Assembly (NCBI GenBank): GCA_030041255.1
Contig: JASHOF010000102.1
Span: 1 to 54,402 of the forward strand
Direction of reading: 5' to 3'
Source: Acetobacteraceae bacterium
Lineage (GTDB): Bacteria > Pseudomonadota > Alphaproteobacteria > Acetobacterales > Acetobacteraceae
DNA length: 54,402 nucleotides
Position 1 is the first letter of the stretch, and each line of letters starts with the position of its first letter. Position numbers and translations under genes: made by a program. Shown here one piece after another: positions 16,625-25,911 of this stretch. The notes under the pieces are model-generated. The model was not told where the DNA came from, did not search any database, and worked only from the letters and a program-made list of their open reading frames with translations.

Positions 16625-18305
16625 CAGCCTTCCTCCTCCGCGCCGTGCTTCGCATGGCCGCCCCGGCACGTGGCAGCCGCACCACGAACCGCGCCCCGAC
16701 GATCTTGCCTGTCGCGTCGCGGCGGTTCTCCGCGGCGATCCGCCCTTTGAGCGTTTCCACGATCTGCCGGCTGATCGAAAGCCCGAGGCCCGAATGCTGG
16801 CCGAATTGCTCTCCTTCCGGCCGCTCGGAATAGAAGCGGTCGAAGATATGCTCGAGCTTCGCCTCCGGAATCCCCGGACCCTCGTCTTCGACCGCGATCT
16901 CCACGAAGTTTCCCGTGACCCGCCCGCGGAGACGGATTTTTCCCCCCGCCGGGCTGAACGAGACGGCATTGCCGATCAGGTTGCGCAACACCTGCACGAG
17001 CTGCCCTTCCACCCCTTCCACCACCAGCCCGCTCGCCGGCGCTTCCAGTACCACGTGCGGCGCATTCTCGCGCCGCGTCGTCTCGTGCAGTTCGGCAAGC
17101 GCGGCCAGGATCGGCGCCACGTCCACCGGTTCCATGCTGATCCGCGACAGCTCCGCATCGAGCCGCGAGGCCTCGGAAATGTCGCTGATCAGCCGATCCA
17201 GCCGCGCCACGTCGTCCGCCACGATATAGAACAGCCGCCGCTGCTGCTCGCGGTCGGAGATGCGCGGCATGGTTTCGATGGCGCTGCGGATCGAGGACAG
17301 GGGATTCTTGATCTCGTGCGCCACGTCCGCCGCGAAGCGCTCGATCGCATCGAGCCGCGCCCACAGCGCCGCCGCCGATTCCGCAACCGCTTCCGCCAGC
17401 ACCCCGATTTCGTCGCGGCGGGCTCTCAGCGCCTCCGGCACCGCCCCGGTTCGTCCGCGTCCCTCCCGCATCCGCTCCGCCGCCAGCGCCAACCTCAGGA
17501 TCGGACGGGCGATCGTGCGCGAAAGATACATCGACATGATCACGGTCAGCGCCAGGGCCAGCGAAAAGAGGCCGACGATGGACATCCTGACCGCGAACAG
17601 CGAGCGGACCACCTGGTCCGCCTCGCGCGTCAGCAGCACGATCCCGATCAGGTGCTGGCTCAGCATCACCGGCTCGGCCACGGTGACGAGGAGGCGGCGA
17701 TCGGGGGTGCGCCGGATATAGGGCGGGACCTCGCCTTTCCCCGCCTCGGCGATCAGCGCCTGCGCGGCCTGGAGATTGGGCGCCCAATCGAGCCCCGCTT
17801 CGTCCGCCCCTTCCTCCACCACCGGTGCCGACGCCGAAAGCGGCAGCAGTTCCTGCACCCGGTCATAGAGCCAGCCCACCGCCGCCAGGAGCGGAGCCTG
17901 CGAAACCGGCGGCGGCAGGGGCACGGTGACGATCGCCCCGCCCGGACCCACCTCCACCCGGCTGTCGGCCATCAGCTCGCCATCCGGCGTATAGAGCCGG
18001 GCATCCGCATTCGGGGTCGGCGCCGTGAGGCGCTGCAGGAGCGGCCGCGCCAGGCTCGCCACCAGTTGCGGCTGGTTGGGCGTCTCTACCTTGACCGCGC
18101 TCTCCTCGAGCGCACCGGCAAAGATGCTGGCCTGCTGGCGCAGCGCCTGCACCTCCGCCTGCAGCAGCCCGCTTTGATACTGGTCGAGGTAGAGCAGGGC
18201 TGCCACGAGCAGGACCAGCGGCACCACGTTGACGACCAGGATGTGGCGGAGCAGCGGTGAGACTGCCCACCGGGGGTGCCGGCGCCCCGCCTCCCGAGCG
18301 GCCAC
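16476..18305 (-). CDS. chvG: ChvG-type sensor histidine kinase, with C-terminal extension across cynS
   Basis: 609 residues from GTG at 18305. The N-terminal TM (~20-40), a periplasmic stimulus domain (~45-230), a second TM (~237-260) and HAMP are followed by the H-box FAADVAHEIKNPLSSIR (His330), N box NLIGNAVSFSP (~442-452), and G boxes VEDEGPGIP and HSGLGLSISRQ (to ~513). The catalytic domain is complete by about residue 545 (FVVRLPR). Another ~60 residues follow, highly charged, the last 49 translated from the start of cynS in a different frame; relatives normally stop soon after the VRLP strand, so the usual stop appears lost. It pairs with chvI, which ends 46 bp upstream. ChvG/ChvI systems respond to acid and envelope stress in alphaproteobacteria. 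Confidence 0.88.
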   Translation of the reverse strand: MAAREAGRRHPRWAVSPLLRHILVVNVVPLVLLVAALLYLDQYQSGLLQAEVQALRQQASIFAGALEESAVKVETPNQPQLVASLARPLLQRLTAPTPNADARLYTPDGELMADSRVEVGPGGAIVTVPLPPPVSQAPLLAAVGWLYDRVQELLPLSASAPVVEEGADEAGLDWAPNLQAAQALIAEAGKGEVPPYIRRTPDRRLLVTVAEPVMLSQHLIGIVLLTREADQVVRSLFAVRMSIVGLFSLALALTVIMSMYLSRTIARPILRLALAAERMREGRGRTGAVPEALRARRDEIGVLAEAVAESAAALWARLDAIERFAADVAHEIKNPLSSIRSAIETMPRISDREQQRRLFYIVADDVARLDRLISDISEASRLDAELSRISMEPVDVAPILAALAELHETTRRENAPHVVLEAPASGLVVEGVEGQLVQVLRNLIGNAVSFSPAGGKIRLRGRVTGNFVEIAVEDEGPGIPEAKLEHIFDRFYSERPEGEQFGQHSGLGLSISRQIVETLKGRIAAENRRDATGKIVGARFVVRLPRAGAAMRSTARRRKADERGEGGTRAEDPQDQAREGAEVGRDREEVGGEPRVRLRRLPRADVDDG

Positions 18306-18351
18306 GGCCTCGCGGCCGGCAACCGCCGCGGGCCGCGCCCGCTCCGCCGGC

Positions 18352-19053
18352 TCAGGCTTCCTTGTAACGGTAGCCGATGCCGTAAAGTGTCTCGATCTGG
18401 TTGAACTGCTCGTCGCTGCCTCGGAACTTCTTGCGAATTCGCTTGACGTGACTGTCGATCGTGCGGTCGTCCACGTAGATGTTCTCGCCGTACGCGGCGT
18501 CGATGAGCTGGTCGCGGGACTTGACGAGGCCTGGTCGCGCCGCCAGCGCCTTCACCAGCAGGAACTCCGTCACCGTAAGCTGGATATCCTCGCCCTTCCA
18601 CAGGCAGCGATGCTTGTTCTCGTCGAGTGTCAGCTCCCCGCGCACCATCACCCCGGAGGCCGTGCCGCCCGACCCCTCGGCCCGCCCGGCCTCGTTGCGC
18701 CTGAGAAGCGCCCTGATCCGCTCGATCAGCAGGCGCTGGCTGAAGGGCTTGCGGATGTAGTCGTCCGCCCCGAGGCGCAGCCCCATCAGTTCGTCCACTT
18801 CTTCATCCTTGCTGGTGAGAAAGATCACCGGCAGGCTGGTGCGGGCGCGAAGCCGCTGCAGGAGCTCCATGCCGTCCATGCGCGGCATCTTGATATCGAG
18901 CACCGCGAGATCGACCGGCCGCGCGCTGATTCCCTGCAGCGCGCTCTCCCCGTCCGTGTAGGTGCGGACCTGGAAGCCCTCCTGCTCGAGCGTCATCGAA
19001 ACGCTGGTCAGGATGTTCCGATCGTCATCGACCAGGGCAATCGTGTGCTTCAT
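18352..19053 (-). CDS. chvI: ChvI-type OmpR-family response regulator
   Basis: 233 residues from ATG at 19053; the frame extends far upstream but that part overlaps the divergent gene and is non-coding. The receiver domain opens [20 protein letters not shown] with acidic residues D9-D11 and phospho-acceptor Asp in [13 protein letters not shown] (~54), and conserved Lys in DYIRKPFSQ (~105). A winged-helix DNA-binding domain fills ~135-230 ([40 protein letters not shown]). It lies directly upstream of chvG on the same strand, forming the standard two-component operon. Divergent from the HugZ-like gene across 82 bp, which must contain both promoters. Confidence 0.92.
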   Translation of the reverse strand: MKHTIALVDDDRNILTSVSMTLEQEGFQVRTYTDGESALQGISARPVDLAVLDIKMPRMDGMELLQRLRARTSLPVIFLTSKDEEVDELMGLRLGADDYIRKPFSQRLLIERIRALLRRNEAGRAEGSGGTASGVMVRGELTLDENKHRCLWKGEDIQLTVTEFLLVKALAARPGLVKSRDQLIDAAYGENIYVDDRTIDSHVKRIRKKFRGSDEQFNQIETLYGIGYRYKEA

Positions 19054-19135
19054 GGGAGTGTCCCACCTCTGCTCCTTCGGGACAGCAGCCTCGGCCGCTA
19101 TTGTGGCGCAAGCTGGCCCGGAGGGAAACCGAACG

Positions 19136-19873
19136 ATGGCATCGCCCGCGCTTGCCGAAACGGCGCGCCGCCTCATCCGCCGCACCCGCTCGGGCGTGCT
19201 CGCGACGAGCCTGCCGGCGCACGGCAGCATCTCGCCGACGCCGTTCGCAAGCCTGGTCACGGTTGCCGCGGCGCCCGACTTGGCACCCCTCTTGTGGCTA
19301 TCCGGGCTCGCCCGGCACAGCCGCAACCTCGCCCGCGATCTCCGCTGCTCCCTGCTCCTCGCCGGGCCGCCGGTTAACTCCAATCCGCAAACCGCGCCGC
19401 GGGTCACCGTGATCGGCACGGCGGCGCGCGCCGAGGACGCCGCCCTCCTGGCGCGCTGGCACGCCCTGAACCCCTATGCCGCCTCGTACGCCGGGCTCAC
19501 GGATTTCTCCCTCTGGCGGATTTCGATCGAAGGCGTCTACGCGGTTGCCGGCTTCGCCGCCGCCGCGCGGCTCGATCCGGCGCAGCTTCTGCCTGGCCCG
19601 GCCATCGCCGGCCAACTCGCGGCGGCGGAGCCGGCCATCCTTGCCCATTGCAATACCGACCACGCCGCCGCCATGGACGCGATCGCCGCCGGCGCCGGCG
19701 GCAGCGGGGGCGGCTGGCGCATCGTAGCGCTCGATACGGACGGCTTCGATCTCGCGCGCGGCGAGGAGGTGCTCAGGATCGATTTCACCGCCCCGGTGCA
19801 AAGTCCCGGCGCGGTGCGTGCCGAACTGATCCGCCTGGCACGCGCCGCGCGTGAATCGCCGGCTAGTGACTGA
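19136..19873 (+). CDS. HugZ-like pyridoxamine 5'-phosphate oxidase-fold protein with DUF2470 domain
   Basis: 245 residues from the ATG at 19136 with a GGAGGG site 12 bp upstream. The N-terminal split-barrel flavin/heme-binding fold ([16 protein letters not shown] near residue 10; [12 protein letters not shown] near 36) is followed by a C-terminal domain with [17 protein letters not shown] near 180, the typical DUF2470 helix. Proteins of this architecture include heme-utilisation HugZ-type enzymes and cyanobacterial/plant homologues. Heme or flavin binding is inferred from the family only. It is divergent from chvI and overlaps the convergent phasin-like gene by 11 bp. Confidence 0.75.
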   Translation: MASPALAETARRLIRRTRSGVLATSLPAHGSISPTPFASLVTVAAAPDLAPLLWLSGLARHSRNLARDLRCSLLLAGPPVNSNPQTAPRVTVIGTAARAEDAALLARWHALNPYAASYAGLTDFSLWRISIEGVYAVAGFAAAARLDPAQLLPGPAIAGQLAAAEPAILAHCNTDHAAAMDAIAAGAGGSGGGWRIVALDTDGFDLARGEEVLRIDFTAPVQSPGAVRAELIRLARAARESPASD

Positions 19874-20246
19874 GGGCTGCGGACTCTTTCCGGGCGTTCG
19901 AACCGTTCGACCCGTTGCCGCTCGCCATCGCCACCACTTCGAACAGGCACTCGTAGAACTCGTCGTTGATCCGGCGCATCCGGGTGACGGCCTTCTCGAA
20001 GCGCCGCTGTGCCGCCGACCATTGCGTACTGGCGTCCCCTTTGCCGGAAAGGAACTCCGCGATCGCGTGCGGCTCGACCAGGTTCTCGGCCACCAGCTCC
20101 TGTCCGAGTTCCAGCTCGTGCTGCCAGACAGAAAGCATCCCGCGCATCAGCCGCACATTGGCCTCGCCCAACACGCGCCAACGCTCCTCCTGGCCCGCGG
20201 CCAGCGCCGGCCAATCACTGCTTGCAAGAGAGGACTGCTTCTCCAT
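19863..20246 (-). CDS. Small helical protein, phasin-like
   Basis: 127 residues from ATG at 20246 with an AGGAGG site. It is predicted nearly all alpha-helical with amphipathic stretches (ANVRLMRGMLSVWQHELELGQELV; RRFEKAVTRMRRINDEFYECLFEVVA) and a polar Ser/Asn/Gly-rich tail. This composition and size match phasins, which coat polyhydroxyalkanoate granules, and the PHA synthase gene lies just upstream on the same strand. The assignment rests on composition and neighbourhood; I see no diagnostic motif. Confidence 0.5.
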   Translation of the reverse strand: MEKQSSLASSDWPALAAGQEERWRVLGEANVRLMRGMLSVWQHELELGQELVAENLVEPHAIAEFLSGKGDASTQWSAAQRRFEKAVTRMRRINDEFYECLFEVVAMASGNGSNGSNARKESAALSH

Positions 20247-20489
20247 CGAATCCCTCCTCCTTTTGCAGAAGAAACATCCGCGGCCGGATCGGACGACAGC
20301 ACGGCCGCATCGACGTGCCATTGATTAGCATTCATCAACTGCTGATCCAACAGCCAATTCACTTCTGCTGCTCATGAAATTTTCGCTTCGCGACGCCATT
20401 TTCACGCACCTTCTCAAGGAGCCTCTGCAGGCCCCTAGAATGCCGTGCGAAGTGCCGCCAGCCGCCCGGATTGCGTTACGAGATCGTCA

Positions 20490-20617
20490 GTGTCCTGCCC
20501 CCGACGTTTGCTGCCGCCGGCGGCAAACGAAAGGGGATCAGCAGGCCACTGAAAATGAAGAGCAGTGTGCCGACCGCTATGGTGCATCCTACGGTATCAA
20601 GCGTTGGAGTCGGCACA
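20490..20617 (-). repeat. Structured intergenic repeat, copy C (inverted)
   Basis: 128 bp, reverse orientation relative to copies A, B, D and E. It sits in the 422-bp gap (20247-20668) between the phasin-like gene and the end of the PHA synthase gene; nothing else recognisable is in that gap. Flanks are TCA before and TGA after, so no direct repeat. It lies 51 bp past the PHA synthase stop, so it could also act as a transcript-end hairpin. Confidence 0.9.
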
Positions 20618-20668
20618 TGAGTATCCGTGCAGATGCTCCGCATGCGCTCGCGGTAACAGCTTTTCTCC

Positions 20669-22423
20669 TCACAGCTCATGCACATAGCGTCCGGGGGCCG
20701 GCTCGCCGGGCGCGAATCCCGCCGCCACGCTGCCGAGCGGAGGCGGCGCCACCGGCTCACCCGACCGCTCGTCAAGCCAGGCCACCCAGGCCGGCCACCA
20801 CGAACCCTCGTGCCGCTCGGCCAGCATCTCCCATTCCTCCGGCCCCATATATCGCTCGCCATGCACCCGCCTGTGCAGCCGGTAGTGGCGGTGGGGATGT
20901 CCGGGTTCGCTCACGACGCCCGCATTATGCCCGCCCGAGGTCAGCACGAACGTCATCTCGCCATCGTTCAGCAGATGGATCTTGTGCACCGAGTGCCACG
21001 GCGCGACGTGATCGGTCTCCGTGCCGACGACGAAGAACGGCACCCGGATATCGCCGACCGCAATCGGCGTCCCGTCGACCGGGAAGCGCCCTTCTGCCAG
21101 CTCGTTCTTCAGGAACAGCCGCCTGAGATATTCCGCGTGCATCCGGTACGGCATCCGCGTCGCATCCGCGTTCCACGCCATCAAATCATTCGGATGCTCG
21201 CGCTCGCCGAGCAGATAGCTCTTGATCATGCGCGACCAGACGAGATCGTTCGCACGCAACATCTGGAACGCCCCGGCCATCTGCCGGCTATCCAGGTAGC
21301 CCTGCTGCCACATCAGATCTTCGAGGAAGGCAAGCTGCGTTTCCGTAATGAAGAGCTGCAGCTCGCCCGCTTCGCTGAAATCGGTCTGCGCGGCGAACAA
21401 TGTCACTGTCTTGAGCCGTTCATCCCCGGTGCGCGCCATGGCGGCGGCGGCGATGGCCAGGAGCGTCCCGCCCAGGCAGTAGCCGACGGCATGCACGGAT
21501 TGGGCGCGCGTGATCGCACTGGCCGCCTCGAGCGCGGCCATCACGCCATCCCGGCGGTAATCGTCGAGGCTGAGATCCCGGTCTTCGGCGCCCGGGTTGT
21601 GCCAGGAGATGCAGAACACCGTGTAGCCCTGCGCGACCAGGTATCCGATCAGCGAGTTCGTTCTCGAAAGGTCGAGGATGTAGTACTTCATGATCCAGGC
21701 CGGCACGATCAGTACCGGCTCCGGCCTGACCTTCGCGGTCGCCGGCGCATACTGGATCAGCTCCATCAGGCGGTTCTTCAGCACCACCCGCCCGGGCGTC
21801 GCCGCCACGTCCTTGCCGACCTCGACCGGCAGCCTGACACGCCCGGAAAAAAGCTCGCTCGCATCGGCCATTGCGTTGCGGAGCCCGGAGAGGAGATTGC
21901 GGCCGCCGGTCTCGGCTGTCCGTTCGATCACCTCCGGATTGAGGCCCGGGACGTTGGAGGGCGAGATCGTGTCCATCGCCTGGCGCAGCACGAAGGCGAC
22001 GATCCGCTGTTGCGCCTGGCCGAGCCCGCGGACGCCGCTCGCCGCCTCCGCCCACCATCGCTCGGCGCGCAGGAATGCCTGCTGGAAGCTGCGGAACGGC
22101 TCCATCTGCCAGCCCGGATGCCCGAACCGGTGATCCGAGCGCGCCGGCACCACGGCGTGCTCCGTGTCGGAGGTCATCAGGGCGAGCCACTCGCGCCATG
22201 CCCTCTCGAAGAGCTCGAGCCGGAACGCCGGCTGATTGGCCAGGAGCAGCATCCACTCCAGAAACGGGCCGGCGATGGCGAGTGGTGCAATGCCGCCGGT
22301 CAGCCGCGCCTCTGCCGCGTGCAGAAGCCGATCGACCTCGGTCGCCTGGGGCGGCTCGCCCGCTGCACCCGCTGCGGCGTCCGGCAGTGGCCCAAGGCTT
22401 CGGATTCCGGAGACGTCGTCCAT
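20669..22423 (-). CDS. phaC: Poly(3-hydroxyalkanoate) synthase (PhaC family)
   Basis: 584 residues from ATG at 22423 with GGAGGG upstream; the ~20-residue upstream extension is not needed. The lipase-box-like GYCLGGT holds the catalytic Cys (~residue 312), with the family core PVLIVPAWIMKYYILDLSRTNSLIGYLVAQG around 235-265, HNPGAED near 275, and the catalytic His region LTSGGHNAGVVSEPG near 510. It polymerises hydroxyacyl-CoA into storage polyester at granules. Length is as in class I enzymes; the subclass cannot be decided. A phasin-like gene follows at 422 bp. Divergent from the YgjP-like gene across 112 bp. Confidence 0.88.
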   Translation of the reverse strand: MDDVSGIRSLGPLPDAAAGAAGEPPQATEVDRLLHAAEARLTGGIAPLAIAGPFLEWMLLLANQPAFRLELFERAWREWLALMTSDTEHAVVPARSDHRFGHPGWQMEPFRSFQQAFLRAERWWAEAASGVRGLGQAQQRIVAFVLRQAMDTISPSNVPGLNPEVIERTAETGGRNLLSGLRNAMADASELFSGRVRLPVEVGKDVAATPGRVVLKNRLMELIQYAPATAKVRPEPVLIVPAWIMKYYILDLSRTNSLIGYLVAQGYTVFCISWHNPGAEDRDLSLDDYRRDGVMAALEAASAITRAQSVHAVGYCLGGTLLAIAAAAMARTGDERLKTVTLFAAQTDFSEAGELQLFITETQLAFLEDLMWQQGYLDSRQMAGAFQMLRANDLVWSRMIKSYLLGEREHPNDLMAWNADATRMPYRMHAEYLRRLFLKNELAEGRFPVDGTPIAVGDIRVPFFVVGTETDHVAPWHSVHKIHLLNDGEMTFVLTSGGHNAGVVSEPGHPHRHYRLHRRVHGERYMGPEEWEMLAERHEGSWWPAWVAWLDERSGEPVAPPPLGSVAAGFAPGEPAPGRYVHEL

Positions 22424-22535
22424 GGCCTGGCCCTCCTGCCGCGCGACAGCGCTGGTCCCGGATATGGGCAGCGCACCCGGCAAGCGTCAGGTTCGGGTTG
22501 CGCGACGCGGAGCAATTTCGCCATGGTCCGGCGCG

Positions 22536-23237
22536 ATGGACCCCTGCTCCCCCGAAACCCTCCCGCTTGCCGGCAGCGATACCCGCGTGCTCTGGCGGCG
22601 CAGCAAGCGCGCCCGGCGGGTCAGCCTCCGCATCGAGCCGAAGGCCGGCCTGGTTGTCGTCACCCTGCCGCTCCGCGCCAGCCGCCGTGCCGGGCTCGCG
22701 CTCCTGACCCAGCACGCGGTCTGGGTCACCACCAGCCTCGCCGCCTTGCCCGGTGCGATCCGCTTCGCGAGCGGGGCAGTCGTGCCGCTCGGCGGCGTCG
22801 ATCATCGCATCTGCCATTTTCCGGAAACCCGCCGCGGCGCCTGGCTGGCGCCCGGCTTGATCTGCGTCTCCGGCAAGCCCGAGTTCCTGCCCCGCCGCGT
22901 GCGGGACCTGCTGCGCAGCGAAGCGCAGCGTCGACTTGCCCTGCTGGCCACGGAAAAGGCGTACCGCCTTGGCCTCAGGCCCCGCCGCGTCCGGGTGCGC
23001 GACACACGGAGCCGCTGGGGAAGCTGCGGCGCCGACGGCTCGCTTGCCTTCTCGTGGCGCCTCGTGATGGCGCCGCCCTTCGTGCAGGACTACGTGGCGG
23101 CGCACGAGGTCGCGCATCTCCGCCACATGAACCACGGCCCGCGCTTCTGGGCGCTGGTCCGCGAGCTGACCCCGCACACCGACGCCGCGATCACCTGGCT
23201 GCGCGACCAGGGCACCCGCCTCGTCCGCATCGGATAA
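22536..23237 (+). CDS. YgjP/SprT-like M48-type metal-dependent hydrolase (DUF45)
   Basis: 233 residues from ATG at 22536; the frame upstream overlaps phaC and looks non-coding. The active site is AAHEVAHLRHMNHGPRFW near residue 187, the HExxH zinc motif with a downstream His, preceded by RVRDTRSRWGSCGADGSLAFSWRLVMAPP, the family's second signature. The N-terminal half is a beta-rich DUF45 domain beginning RVSLRIEPKAGLVVVTLP. Family members are zinc proteases or were reported as UTP pyrophosphatases. It heads a tight run of four genes (gaps 17, -4 and 12 bp). Confidence 0.85.
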   Translation: MDPCSPETLPLAGSDTRVLWRRSKRARRVSLRIEPKAGLVVVTLPLRASRRAGLALLTQHAVWVTTSLAALPGAIRFASGAVVPLGGVDHRICHFPETRRGAWLAPGLICVSGKPEFLPRRVRDLLRSEAQRRLALLATEKAYRLGLRPRRVRVRDTRSRWGSCGADGSLAFSWRLVMAPPFVQDYVAAHEVAHLRHMNHGPRFWALVRELTPHTDAAITWLRDQGTRLVRIG

Positions 23238-23254
23238 GTCTGTAAGATGGCGCG

Positions 23255-24538
23255 ATGAACCTTTCGCGCCTGCTGGCCCGGCGCCTCGAAAGCGCGGGCC
23301 CGATCCGCATCGGCCTGATCGGAGCCGGCAAATTTGGCTCGATGTTCCTGGCCCAGGTGCCGAGCACCCCGGGGCTTGCCATCGCCGGCATCGCCGATCT
23401 CTCGCCCGACCGCGCGCGGGCGGCCTGCCGCACCGTGGGGTGGGACGAGGCGCTCCTCGCGGCCACGCCGATCACCGAAGATGCGCTGGCGCTGATCGCC
23501 CGGCCCGAGCTCGAGATCGTGGTCGAGGCAACCGGCCAGCCCGCTGCCGGCATCCGCCACGCCCGCGCCGCCATCGCCGCCGGCAAGCATGTCGTCATGG
23601 TCACTGTCGAGGCCGATGCGCTGGCCGGCCCGTTGCTGGCCGCCGAAGCGGCCGCTGCCGGCGTCGTCTATTCCCTCGCCTACGGCGATCAGCCGGCCCT
23701 GATCTGCGAACTGGTGGACTGGGCGCGCGCCTCGGGCTTCCGCGTGCTGGCGGCCGGCAAGGGCACCAAATATCTCCCCGCCTTTCATGCCTCGACGCCG
23801 GAGACGGTCTGGCAGCATTACGGCCTGAGCCCCGAGCAGGCCGCCGCCGGGGGGATGAACGCCAAGATGTTCAACTCCTTCCTCGACGGCACCAAGTCGG
23901 CGATCGAGATGGCGGCCGTCGCCAACGCGACCGGCCTCACGGCGCCGGCCGACGGGCTTGAGTTCCCGCCGGCCGCCGCCCGGGACCTCGCGGCCGTGCT
24001 CGGGGCCGCGCGGGGCCAGGTGGAGGTGGTCTCGAGCCTCCATCGCAATGGCGAGCCGGTTGCCGGCAATCTGCGCTGGGGCGTCTATGTCGTGTTCGAG
24101 GCGCCGGGCCCGTACACCGCCCGCTGCTTCAAGGAATATGGCATCGCGACCGATGAGAGCGGCACCCGGGCCGCCCTCTATCGACCGAGCCACCTGATCG
24201 GGCTCGAACTCGGGGTCTCCATCATCTCCGCCGTGCTGCGCGGCGAGCCGACCGGCGCCCCCGAGCGCTTCCGCGCCGATGTCGTTGCCGTCGCCAAGAA
24301 GGCGCTTCCGGCCGGCTCCCGCCTCGACGGCGAGGGCGGCGCCATGGTCTGGGGCAAGCTTATCCCCGCGGCGGCGAGCCTGGCCGCGGGCGGCCTGCCG
24401 ATCGGGCTTGCCTCGGGGCTGGCGCTGAGAAGTGCCGTCGCGGCCGGGCGGATGCTCACCTGGGACGATGTGGTGCTCGATCCTGCCGATGAGACCTATC
24501 GGTATCGGCGGCGGATGGAAGCGGCCCACGCCGCATGA
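23255..24538 (+). CDS. NAD(P)-dependent dehydrogenase, homoserine-dehydrogenase-like
   Basis: 427 residues, ATG at 23255. The N-terminal Rossmann fold starts IRIGLIGAGKFGSMFLAQV (~17-35), followed by DPVIEVVVEATGQ-like text (IVVEATGQPAAGIRHARAAIAAGKHVVMV, ~89-117), the arrangement of homoserine dehydrogenase-type NAD-binding domains. The central region has GTKYLPAFHAST and NAKMFNSFLDGTKSAIEMA; the C-terminal ~100 residues resemble an SAF-like beta-clip domain (LPAGSRLDGEGGAMVWGKL). Proteins of this type occur in sugar-acid catabolic clusters, but the substrate is unknown. ATGA overlap with the next gene implies coupling. Confidence 0.7.
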   Translation: MNLSRLLARRLESAGPIRIGLIGAGKFGSMFLAQVPSTPGLAIAGIADLSPDRARAACRTVGWDEALLAATPITEDALALIARPELEIVVEATGQPAAGIRHARAAIAAGKHVVMVTVEADALAGPLLAAEAAAAGVVYSLAYGDQPALICELVDWARASGFRVLAAGKGTKYLPAFHASTPETVWQHYGLSPEQAAAGGMNAKMFNSFLDGTKSAIEMAAVANATGLTAPADGLEFPPAAARDLAAVLGAARGQVEVVSSLHRNGEPVAGNLRWGVYVVFEAPGPYTARCFKEYGIATDESGTRAALYRPSHLIGLELGVSIISAVLRGEPTGAPERFRADVVAVAKKALPAGSRLDGEGGAMVWGKLIPAAASLAAGGLPIGLASGLALRSAVAAGRMLTWDDVVLDPADETYRYRRRMEAAHAA

Positions 24539-24972
24539 GCCGCCGTGAACGGCCGTGCCGGGCGGACTACCGCTACTTCCAGGCCGTGACCACGCGCTGG
24601 AAGGACAATGATGCCTTCGGCCATGTCAACAATGTCGAGTATTATTCCTACTTCGACACCGCGGTGACCTTCTTTCTCCTCGAGCACGCGCTGATCGAGG
24701 CCACCGGCGGGGACATCATCACCGTCGTCGTCGAGACCGCCTGCCGCTTCCACGCTTCGGTTGCCTTTCCGGATCGTGTCACCGTGGGCGTGCGGGTGGC
24801 GCGCATCGGCACCACCTCGGTCCGCTACGAGATCGCCGTGTTCCGCAACGACGAGGACTTCGCCGCGGCGGACGGCCACTTCGTGCATGTCTATGTCGAT
24901 CGTGCCAGCATGCGGCCGGTGCCGGTGCCCGCCGCCAGCCGCGCCGCGCTCGGCACCATTGCAATGCATTAG
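24535..24972 (+). CDS. Acyl-CoA thioesterase, 4-hydroxybenzoyl-CoA thioesterase (hotdog) family
   Basis: 145 residues; ATG overlaps the preceding TGA by 4 bp. The hotdog active-site segment TRWKDNDAFGHVNNVEYYSYFDTA (~residues 20-43) contains the catalytic Asp (D25/D27) and the GHVNN motif diagnostic of the family. The rest is a beta-sheet with FHASVAFPDRVTVGVRVARIG. It hydrolyses an acyl-CoA thioester to free acid and CoA; specificity is not readable. Third of four co-directional genes, beside a dehydrogenase and an SDR, which would suit a small catabolic pathway for an acyl or hydroxy acid. Confidence 0.85.
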   Translation: MSRRERPCRADYRYFQAVTTRWKDNDAFGHVNNVEYYSYFDTAVTFFLLEHALIEATGGDIITVVVETACRFHASVAFPDRVTVGVRVARIGTTSVRYEIAVFRNDEDFAAADGHFVHVYVDRASMRPVPVPAASRAALGTIAMH

Positions 24973-24984
24973 GGAGAAAACCGC

Positions 24985-25767
24985 ATGGACCTCGGCATCG
25001 GCGGCAAGCGCGCCATCGTCTGCGCGGCGAGCAAGGGGCTCGGCCGCGCCTCCGCCATGGCGCTGGCACACGAGGGGGTCTCCCTCGTCATCAACGCCCG
25101 CGGCGCCGCCGCACTCGAGGAAACGGCTGGCGTCATTCGCGCCGCGACCGGAGCGAGCGTGATGGCCGTGGCCGGCGACATCACCACCGAGGCCGGCCGG
25201 GCCGCCGTGCTCGCGGCCTGTCCGGAACCCGACATTCTCGTCAACAATGCCGGCGGGCCGCCGGCCGGAGATTTCCGCCACTGGTCGCGGGAAGACTGGA
25301 TCAAGGCGATCGACGCCAACATGCTGACCCCGATCGCACTGATCCGCGCCGTGATCGACGGCATGATCGGGCGCCGTTTCGGCCGCATCGTCAACATCAC
25401 CTCGGCCTCGGTGAAGGCGCCGATCCCCTCTCTCGGCATGAGCAACGGCGCGCGCGCCGGCCTGACCGGCTTCATCGGCGGCCTGGCCCGCCAGGTCGCC
25501 CGGCATAATGTCTGCATCAACAACCTGCTTCCCGGGCCGTTCCTGACCGACCGGCTGCGCAGCAACGCGGTCGAACTGGCCGCTTCGTCGGGCCGCACGC
25601 CCGAGCAGGTGCTGGCGGACCGCGTCAAGACGAACCCGGCCGGGCGGGTGGGCGATCCGGAGGAATTCGGCTTCGCCTGCGCATTCCTCTGCTCGGCGCA
25701 CGCCGGCTACATCGTCGGGCAGAACCTCCTGCTGGACGGCGGCGCCTACAACTCCTCGATCGGATAG
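24985..25767 (+). CDS. SDR-family oxidoreductase with altered catalytic residues
   Basis: 260 residues, ATG at 24985 after AGGGAGAAAACCGC. Rossmann cofactor loop is AASKGLGRA (~14-22), and NNAGG (~87-91) and NITSASV (catalytic Ser ~143) are in place. At the position of the SDR YxxxK motif the text is LGMSNGARAGL: the Tyr is replaced by Ser and the Lys by Arg. A group of SDRs annotated as FabG-like shows the same SNxxR form and has an imperfect catalytic tetrad, so this is probably an ancestral subgroup feature and not decay. Reaction unknown; it ends the four-gene run started by the YgjP-like gene. Confidence 0.8.
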   Translation: MDLGIGGKRAIVCAASKGLGRASAMALAHEGVSLVINARGAAALEETAGVIRAATGASVMAVAGDITTEAGRAAVLAACPEPDILVNNAGGPPAGDFRHWSREDWIKAIDANMLTPIALIRAVIDGMIGRRFGRIVNITSASVKAPIPSLGMSNGARAGLTGFIGGLARQVARHNVCINNLLPGPFLTDRLRSNAVELAASSGRTPEQVLADRVKTNPAGRVGDPEEFGFACAFLCSAHAGYIVGQNLLLDGGAYNSSIG

Positions 25768-25911
25768 TCTCGAATCACATCCCGGCACGGCGGCGCACAG
25801 CGACACGGTAGAGACCGGGAAGCTCGGGTTGCCGTTGCCTCCAGGCTGGCTTCCTGCGCCTCCTTCTGCCGCCGGTCCGGGGAATCATCCGGCCGAGCCT
25901 CGTGCGTGGGC

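Noticed and set aside
16578-18260. 560-codon frame antisense to chvG
   Set aside because: Antisense shadow; the kinase on the other strand has H, N and G boxes.
20678-23245. 855-codon open frame on the + strand opposite phaC
   Set aside because: Its text is rich in Arg, Gly, Pro and His with no domain, and it mirrors the PHA synthase in the antisense frame; GC-rich codon bias produces such shadows.
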